A DNA stretch of 64,000 nucleotides from NCBI GenBank assembly GCA_016946835.1, contig JACVTC010000042.1, positions 726,001-790,000 on the forward strand, written 5' to 3'. The notes beneath the pieces were generated by a model, which had not been told where the DNA came from, did no database searches, and saw nothing but the letters and a program-made list of their open reading frames with translations. This DNA is from Neocallimastix lanati (nom. inval.) (lineage: Eukaryota; Neocallimastigomycota; Neocallimastigomycetes; Neocallimastigales; Neocallimastigaceae). A program made the position numbers and the translations under genes. Below are positions 55,861 through 64,000 of the stretch, piece by piece (position 1 is the first letter of the stretch; each line of letters begins with the position of its first letter).

Positions 55861-57165
55861 ACAAACTAATGTAATAAAACATAAATAATAAAAAATAAAT
55901 AATAATAATAAATGATATTTAATAATAATATTAATAAAATAAACGATATTAATAATATTAATAATAATAAATAATATATTTATTTGTTAAAATTATTAAA
56001 TAATGTGGCATATAAATATAATGTATTTAAGCCACATTATAAATTGACTATTTCCTTATTAAGTATTAAATTATTACTAAATTAAATGAATACTTTACAT
56101 ATTTAATAAATAATTTAAATATTTATTTAATGAATAATGATTTACAGCTTTAATAAATTAATAATAATATGTAAATGAATGATAATAACTATTAAATAAA
56201 TAAATTTTATATTGTTTTAATGTATAAATAACTTTTAATAAATTAATTTTATAATTGAAAATAGAATAATATATTGATAATATATTAATAATTATAAATG
56301 AATAATTAATATATTAAATAAATAATTTATTATACTATATTTAAATGAATAAATAATTATATCTATGATAAATTAAATTTAATAATTATATATATAAAAA
56401 TATGAAAAAGTATATAATTAATAAATATATTAATGAATAAATTAATATCAAACTAAATAAATAATAACAAAATTAAATGGATAATATATAAATTATATTA
56501 ATGTATGAATAAATATTAATTTAAATAATTATTTATAATAAAATAAATGAATACGTAATCATGTAAATTAATAATTTTAATGATATTAATATAAATTAAT
56601 ATATTACTATAATAATATTATTATTAATATTTTTGAAGACCAAAAAAAGAATATTAAAATATAATTATGAATAGTTTTATTATTATTATTATTGATTATT
56701 ATTTTAAAATAAAATATAACTAATATTACTTGTATAAAGATTATTAGCAAAGTTATAAATATGGAATAATCAATATCTTTGAAAATTCTTAAAGAACTAT
56801 TAAAAGTTCTTTCAATTTGTTAAAGCTAATTTATATACTTATAATTAATGAAATGTATGTTTATTATTTTAACGAATAGTATATATATAATTTAAAATAA
56901 AATTTTATTATTATATGGTCTCGGTCGTAAAGACGATTAAATTTTATTACTTTGATAAATGTAAATTTCAATAATTATAAACATTAATTAAAAGTTACGT
57001 TAAAGCAATGTAAAAATCAAAAGAATATATATGCTTCTGGTGGTTTAAATTGAAATGGTATGAGTATTTTCATTTTTATAATAATAATAATAATAACTTT
57101 TTTTTTATAAATATTTATATTTTATATAGGTTTTTTATTATGTTTTTTTTTTATAATATTTTATA

Positions 57166-57207
<42 letters not shown>

Positions 57208-57475
57208 TATTGTTAAATTGTATCTTTTTTATTTTATTAATACTATTTATGGATGTTTTTTTTTATTACTAGTTTAAATTATTTGTTCATTGTTAAAACA
57301 TATAAAATAATAATTAAATTATAATAAATAGAATATTTTTTTTTTTTTTGACATAATAATAAATTAATTTAGATATATAAATAATATTTATTAATAATTT
57401 AAAAAAAAAAAACGCTTTAAACGTTAAACTAAGTCAATTCTTGTATCCTTTTATTATGACTTTATAAATTTTTTT

Positions 57476-57520
<45 letters not shown>

Positions 57521-57570
57521 CAATTTTTAAAGGAAAATAGTTTGAGAATTTTTATGGACTCACTTTTATT

Positions 57571-58395
57571 TTATCCTGAACTACATGCAGCAGTTGTACA
57601 TGTACCTTCAGTACCACAACAACCTGCACCACTGGCACATGCTCCTTCTCCTTTTAATGTTGCTACATTTGATGTATCTTTACAATAATCAGTATTAGCA
57701 GCATCTATTAAATATTTTAATAATTTTTTTTTTTTTATGAATGATAAAAAGAAAAAAAAAATATTAGTGGATGTTAGTCATAAAAAACAACAAAAAACAA
57801 AAACAAAAACAATAAAATAAAAATAACAATCATATCTAGTATTGATAAAAAAAAAATTATTTTTCTATAACTTACTGTCAAGATCAAGCGTGAATGATTT
57901 GGCGGTGGCCTTTATTATAATAGCCGTTTCTTCGCTTTTTGTGAAAATGTTAGCAGCAGCTACTTTTGTTTCCGAAGTTCCAATAATATATTTCGTAGCT
58001 TCATCAGGCATGTCTATGTCTCCATTACCAGTAGCCTGAGCACAAAGTTTTCCACCGGAAAGTAAATCACCAACTGCAGTACAACTTGAGATATTATCAG
58101 CAACTACAGTATTTTCTGCTGGCGTTTTAGAAATCTTTAAGTATCTTCCTGTAGTTGGCATGTAATAACCATAGGTTTCCTTACAACTTCCATCGGCCTT
58201 ACAGTCAAATAATTTAGTTGAAGACGTAGGCGCCGTGCTCGTCAGATCAACTTGCTTAAATAGGGTCGTATAGGTGGTATCTTGATTATACGTTGCAATA
58301 CTGGCCGATTCCACGAGGGCTAACTTGGTGCCATCACTCTCATAGATTTTAAAATCTGCACCGACTTTCACAACGTATTTATCGCCACTGGCCGC

Positions 58396-58433
<38 letters not shown>

Positions 58434-59075
58434 GAGGGGAAAATTTCATATAGAAATAATTATGTAAAGAGAGGACATTCATTAGTAACTTTGCTTTGTG
58501 CGATACTTTGGAAGGGATAAATAAAAAAAAAATAGAAAATAAAATAAAATAAAAATAAAAATAAAAATAGAAAAAATAATAATAAAATAAATAAGATATT
58601 TTAAAATATACTTACTCGTTGGATTAGAGCAAACATTACTACCGTCACAAGAAATTAAAATACCACCATTACCAATATAACTCACATTTTTGACATCGCT
58701 ATCTCCATTCTTAAGCTGACAATTTGCAGTGGCTGTACATAAAATTAAGCTCTTATTATCCGCATTGTTCAAGTAGTAGCCAGCATTAGCTGAACTGACA
58801 GCATTGGTAACTGTGGTCGAACATGAAATACCAGAACTATCGACACATGTTACTAATAAATCACCAGTTTTTTCTCCAGTAGCTGTTTCAATTACTCCAG
58901 CTGCCGTCGTCATGTAATAACCCGCCACTAAAATTCATATAGAAAAAAAAGATAGTATTTTAAATTTTTTTTAATTTTTTAAATTAGTAATCATTTTTAA
59001 TTTGTGATAGTTATGATATTTTTAAAAAAAAATTTCAAAAAAAAAAAAAAAATTAAAAGAAAATTATAAATAATA

Positions 59076-59107
<32 letters not shown>

Positions 59108-59121
59108 TTATTAATAATAAA

Positions 59122-59154
<33 letters not shown>

Positions 59155-62100
59155 TTATTAATAATAAAAAAATTTAAAAAAATTCTCAATAACACTAAAA
59201 AAAATATATTAAAATGATGCTTTATACTATGTATTTAAATAAAAAACTTTTAATTGCTATTTAAATAAAAAACTTTCAGTTGCTATTTAAATAATTTTTC
59301 CCCAAAAAAATTTTTTCTCTTAATTACCTGGATTCTCAACGATAACGACGGTACTAGTACTTCCATTTCCCTTATACACTTTAAAGGTGGCCGCCGTCTT
59401 ACCAAATAAATAGGTATTGGTGTTAACGACAGCACCAAATGCAGCTGCGGTTCCTGTCGTTGGCATACACAACTGAATTTTGCTTGAGTCGATTTGAACA
59501 CCGCCGGCATGATCGGCAGCCGTGGTACAAGTGGTACTGGGGGTGACGTCGTTCCAGGTACCGGGTGTCGAGAAGTTTTCATAGATTTTTTCACCGGCAC
59601 CAGTACCAGCTAGAACGTATCCTTGTGCTTCAGAGCAAATTCCGCCAACACATTTAAACGTTTTCACCCCATCTAAATCAGCTTTAGATGTAAAGGTTTG
59701 TAAGGTGGCATCCATTACTTCAATGAGTACATTAGGATGTCCCTCATATCCTTGGAAAGTACCAATTTTATCTGTACCAGCTGTAAATGTACCTCCACTA
59801 TGAGTGTAAAATCTGTAAGTATTACCCATTTTAACAATGAAACTTTCACCGGTACCTTTTTTGTTTTTAATAAAATTGTAGCATTAATAGGATTAGTAAT
59901 ATGTAATATATATTTTAATATAAAACTTTTATTAAAAATGATAAAATAATGTTTTAACTTTCATTAAGATTGATTTATATACAAAAAAAAAAAAAAACTT
60001 TCATTTAATATAAAATATTACAACATCCAATCTATCAATCTATGAAACTATTTCTAATTATTTAATTAAAAATTTCAGAAATAAAAAAAAATTTTTTTTA
60101 GTATATTTTAAAATGTACCTGTCACCGTAGAATCCACAGCAATATAGGTATCAGTGACAATAAGCATCTTATTAGTATTTCCAGCTAAAATAGTATTAGC
60201 AGTTGGTGTTCCAATGACAAAATTACCAGTGGTACTCAAATCAATACTTAAATCGGCGGTGAGACAAAGGTATTTCTTTCCACTATAAGCTCCAATTTTA
60301 CCTACATTGTCTTTACAATGATCAGTTCCTGTTACTGCTTCAAGTGTAACTTCCGCATTATCTCCTGAGAGTGCACTGGCTCCTCCACTTGCAGCGACTG
60401 TGTAATAGTTGGTATCCTTGACGAATCCAGGAACTTTTGTGCATATACCTGTAGATTTACAATCTAATAAAGTGACCTTGGTGGGATTCGAAGTACAATC
60501 GCCAGCGGTAAAGTCTGTCAATATACTTGTAGTGGAGTCAAATTTTAGGAGGGAAATACCAACTATTTATTTTCAGTTTAAGAAAAGTATAAAATAAAAA
60601 AGAAAAAGGATTGATGAAAAAAAATTTGAAAGAATATATAACAATATTAAATTAAATAATTGAGAAATAATATATTAATATTTAATAAATAATTAAAAAA
60701 TAATACGTTAATATTAAATTTAATTATTGAGAAGAATATATCATATATGATTTTTAAATACATAAACTATTTCATAGGTTTTCATATATAATTTTAAATG
60801 CATAAAATATTTCATATATTTTTTTTATATTATTTTTTATATTATATGAAAAACCCTTCTAAAAAACATTATTATTTTATTTCAAAACTATTTACCTTTT
60901 TTCTCAAGAATAATATAGTTGGCAGTAGCTTTAACAATAGCTATTCCAGTTCCTGATCCAATAAATGCATTGGTACTTGCAAGATCAGAAATTAGATATT
61001 CAATTATATTATTTCCAGTGGCAAAATCTAAGCCTGTTGTTTCGCTACCGCTGGTTATACATAATTTTCCAGTATTTAAAAGAAGTCCAATGGCTGAACA
61101 TTGAGTACTGTCTACTAAAGCATTACTATCTGCACCGATTTTAAAGTATCTACTATCCGCTTTATAGTAACCGTATTCTTGAGTACAAGCGCCATTAGCA
61201 TCACAATCAAATAAAGCAACTTTTGCCACTTTAGCAGAATCTGCATAAATGGAAGTGTCTGTTAAATCTGCTACTCTATAGAAGGTATCATCTGTGCTAG
61301 TAATAAGGTCATAGGATCCAACATCCGTAGCTGAAGTCACTTTAGTCATTAATCCACTACTATAGCTGTACTGATGGTAATCATTACCTTCCTTTAAGAT
61401 ATACTTTTCACCTTCCTCAACTGTTAAAAAAGGAACCATACAAATCACATAAATTTTATATAATAATAATAATAATAATATGTTAATATTATTATATATA
61501 AAAAAAGATAAAATAAAAAAAAAAAAAATAAAAATTTAATTAGATCCTATGACTATTTTATAAGTTTTTTTTTATGTTTTTTAACTATTACTAGAATAAT
61601 CAAAAAAAAATTTATACATAAAAAAAATTATACAAAAAAAAATTATGCTAAAAAAAAAGATTATCCTAAAAAAAAATTATACAAAAAAAAATTTATACTA
61701 AAAAAAAAAATTATACAAAAATAAAGTACCTTCAAAGTTATTTAAAACGAAAACGCTTTTAGATGCTCTTATCAAAATACTGTTGGATGCGGTATTGGTG
61801 AAAACATTATCCGCTGGAGCGTTGATGATATAGTTACCAATAGCAGTGTCAGCTATAAAAGCTACAACATTTGCTGTGTTGGAATCGACACAGAGTTTAA
61901 AGTCAGTATACAATAAACCAATAGTATTACAATTGGCCACAGCAGATGAAACTTCAGCATTTGCTGCTCCGTTTTTAATAGCATATTTTTTTGCAGCATC
62001 TTGAATATAACCATAAGTTCTGACGCATTTACTGTCAGTACATCCGTAAATTTGAATACTTGGAACATCAGTTGCTGGGATAGTAGCACCTGATATATCT

Positions 62101-64000
62101 GTTGAATCCGTGATTTTTTTATCAGTAGCTCCGACGTATAAAATATTAATACCTTCTGATAATGTACGATAGTAAATTGGATTAACGGCAATAGTATTTG
62201 CAGCTATTTCAATAACAAGATCTAAATTATTCTCTGGACTGAAAGCATTTCCTTCAGCAATTGGAAGGGCCGATTTTAACTGGTAATTACCGTTATTTGT
62301 TCCAAATGTTAAATTGTCTCCAGCTGCACCCGTAAGACATAACTTATAACCGGTGAATAAGAGACCAATATTTGATGAGGAACAGGAGGAGGCCAGGCTA
62401 AGAACAGAGGTTTCAGTTGGCGAGACAGAGTAATAGGTAGAGTCTGAAGTTTTAAAGTAACCATACGTTCTTTTACATATTTCTTTTCCGGTATCACAGT
62501 AATAAAGAGCTAATTTCGAGAAATCGTCTGAAAGAGCTGTTTTTAATGCGTCATTTGTACCATGGGCAATTACAGTAGCAGTCTCAGTATTTATACGATT
62601 TACACCATCAGTAATTGCTTTTTTTTTTTTTTTTAAAAAAAAGAAAATTAATAATACATATTATATTTTTTTAAAAATTAAAATTTTTATATAATTTTAG
62701 TCATAAATAAAATATTTTTAAATTTAAATATTCTCAATTTAACAAATAGATAATAAGGATAATCTAATATTTTATGACATACTTTCTGTTATTGAACCAA
62801 TTGATGCAATATTTTCAACAATACGAACATATTTAAAGTCAGTACCATCATGGATAATATAATCATTATTTGTGGTTAAGGGAACTGCCTCCTCATCCAC
62901 ACTACTAATACAAAATTTTCCATCGGTTTTCATTTTTCCAACATTCTTAGCACAGGAGGTTATAAGAGTGAATTTTGCAGAAGCAGTAGTTGAAGCTTTT
63001 GCTTCATAATAATTAGAACCAGTTCCATGAATAAAACCGACAGTTAACGTACATTGACCTTCAGCGCATTCATACAGTTTTAATTTACCACTATTACTTT
63101 CTAGGTCAATGCCTACGGATTGTTCCTTCATAGTATCAGTATTTATTACCACTGGTGTTTTGGCTATAGTAGTAAAATAAAAACAATGAAATTGAAATAA
63201 ATTTAATAATAATAATAATAATAATAAATAATAAATAATATTAATAAATAATAATAAATAATAATAATAATAAATAATAAATAATATTAATAAATAATTA
63301 ATAATAATAATAAATAATTAATAATAATAATAAATAATAATAATAATAATAAATAATAAATAATAAATAATAAATAATAAATAATAATTAATAATTAATA
63401 AATAATAAATAATAAATAATAAATAATAAGTAATAAATAAATAAATAATAAATAATAAATAAATAATAAATAATAATAAATAATAATAAATAATGAATAA
63501 TAAATAATAAATAATTGAATAATAATTAATATATAATAAATAATAAATAATAATAATAATAAATGATAATATTAATAAATAAAATTAATAATACTAATAA
63601 TAAAAATATGATTACTAATTAGTTAAAATCCTTTTATAATTTCAATAAAACTTACCACCACTGTTTCCAAATAAATTATCTAAAATCATGAAGGTGTCAG
63701 CTGTTCTTACAATGGCCCCTGTTTTACCTGTAAATATACTTTCTGTTGCTGGCGATGCAATATAATAGTAACCATTGTCAAATTCAGCTAATTTAGCATC
63801 ATTTTCATTGGAGGTACCTTTAATAACACAAAGTTTAGCGGCATTGTTTGATAAAGCACCTAACTTTCCACTTGTATTACATTCATAACCTGTAGAAGCC
63901 TTATTTTTAGTACCCGGATTATTGTCCGATATTTCAAATTTACCATCGCTCGATTTAATATAACCAATTGATTGTAGACATAATTTACCAACACTGACAT
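57571..64000 (-). CDS. Gene 3: multi-exon scaffoldin-like protein, 5' end outside the window
   Basis: Exons in order: 63656-64000 (partial), 62783-63163, 61730-62617, 60896-61420, 60119-60562, 59328-59855, 58616-58927, 57876-58394, 57571-57704. All eight introns are GT-AG and phase 1, and the joined frame is open for 1,357 residues to TAA at 57571-57573. Most exons encode one Cys-rich module (for example VALFDCDANGACTQEYGYYK, then YF, C..IGLLLNTGKLCI and a beta-like tail). The 61730-62617 exon encodes two. The 58616-58927 exon instead carries short GYY repeats of the gene 1 type. The last 44 residues are a Cys-rich cap (TDYC..., ACASGAGCCGTEGTC, AACSSG) similar to the end of gene 2, with no membrane anchor. 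I infer a secreted, soluble scaffold. Binding to dockerins is unproven, and another role for this repeat family in the extracellular matrix is possible. Confidence 0.8.
59040..59180. repeat. A-tract repeats in a gene 3 intron
   Basis: Four or so copies of a long A tract followed by TTATTAATAATAAAAAAATT-like sequence in intron 58928-59327. This looks like tandem copies of a 50-60 base unit. Confidence 0.7.
63205..63600. repeat. AAT/AATA microsatellite in a gene 3 intron
   Basis: About 400 bases of AAT and AAATAAT units form most of the 492-base intron 63164-63655. The splice sites just outside it are intact (donor gtaagt, acceptor tatag). Confidence 0.9.

Overview
The window looks like nuclear DNA of an anaerobic gut fungus (Neocallimastigomycota). 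The non-coding DNA is extremely AT-rich, full of homopolymers and AAT/ATT microsatellites. GT-AG introns interrupt the genes, and three very large secreted repeat proteins resemble the scaffoldins of the fungal cellulosome. The lineage and scaffoldin assignments rest on protein pattern recognition, not on a search.

Layout. Positions 1-8,019 hold no intact gene, only relics: a viral-type helicase fragment (minus, 742-968), a Ty1/copia RNase H tail with polypurine tract and LTR start (plus, about 984-1,700), and a degenerate LINE-like reverse transcriptase (minus, about 2,620-4,300). Positions 8,020-27,310 (plus) encode scaffoldin-like gene 1: a signal-peptide exon, a 48-bp exon and one exon of about 19 kb, for 6,364 residues ending in an acidic linker, a Thr/Ser stalk and a GPI-type hydrophobic tail. 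Positions 27,311-38,229 are intergenic, with microsatellites, a 19-bp minisatellite and a LINE endonuclease relic. Positions 38,230-53,018 (minus) are gene 2, a 17-exon scaffoldin-like gene whose 5' end looks damaged. Positions 53,019-57,570 are repeat-rich intergenic DNA. Positions 57,571-64,000 (minus) are the 3' part of gene 3, a second multi-exon scaffoldin-like gene running off the window.

How the genes relate. Gene 1 converges on genes 2 and 3, which lie head-to-tail. Almost every intron is phase 1, so the exons are symmetric 1-1 cassettes, each encoding one or two Cys-rich modules of about 130-170 residues. Paralogous cassettes recur within gene 2 and between genes 2 and 3, sometimes split by an intron and sometimes fused. 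Gene 1 would give a cell-surface scaffold. Genes 2 and 3 lack any membrane anchor and share a short Cys-rich C-terminal cap, so they would be released. Together they suggest a scaffoldin locus that grew by cassette duplication and supplies both anchored and soluble scaffolds for dockerin-bearing enzymes. No dockerin enzyme gene is visible here.
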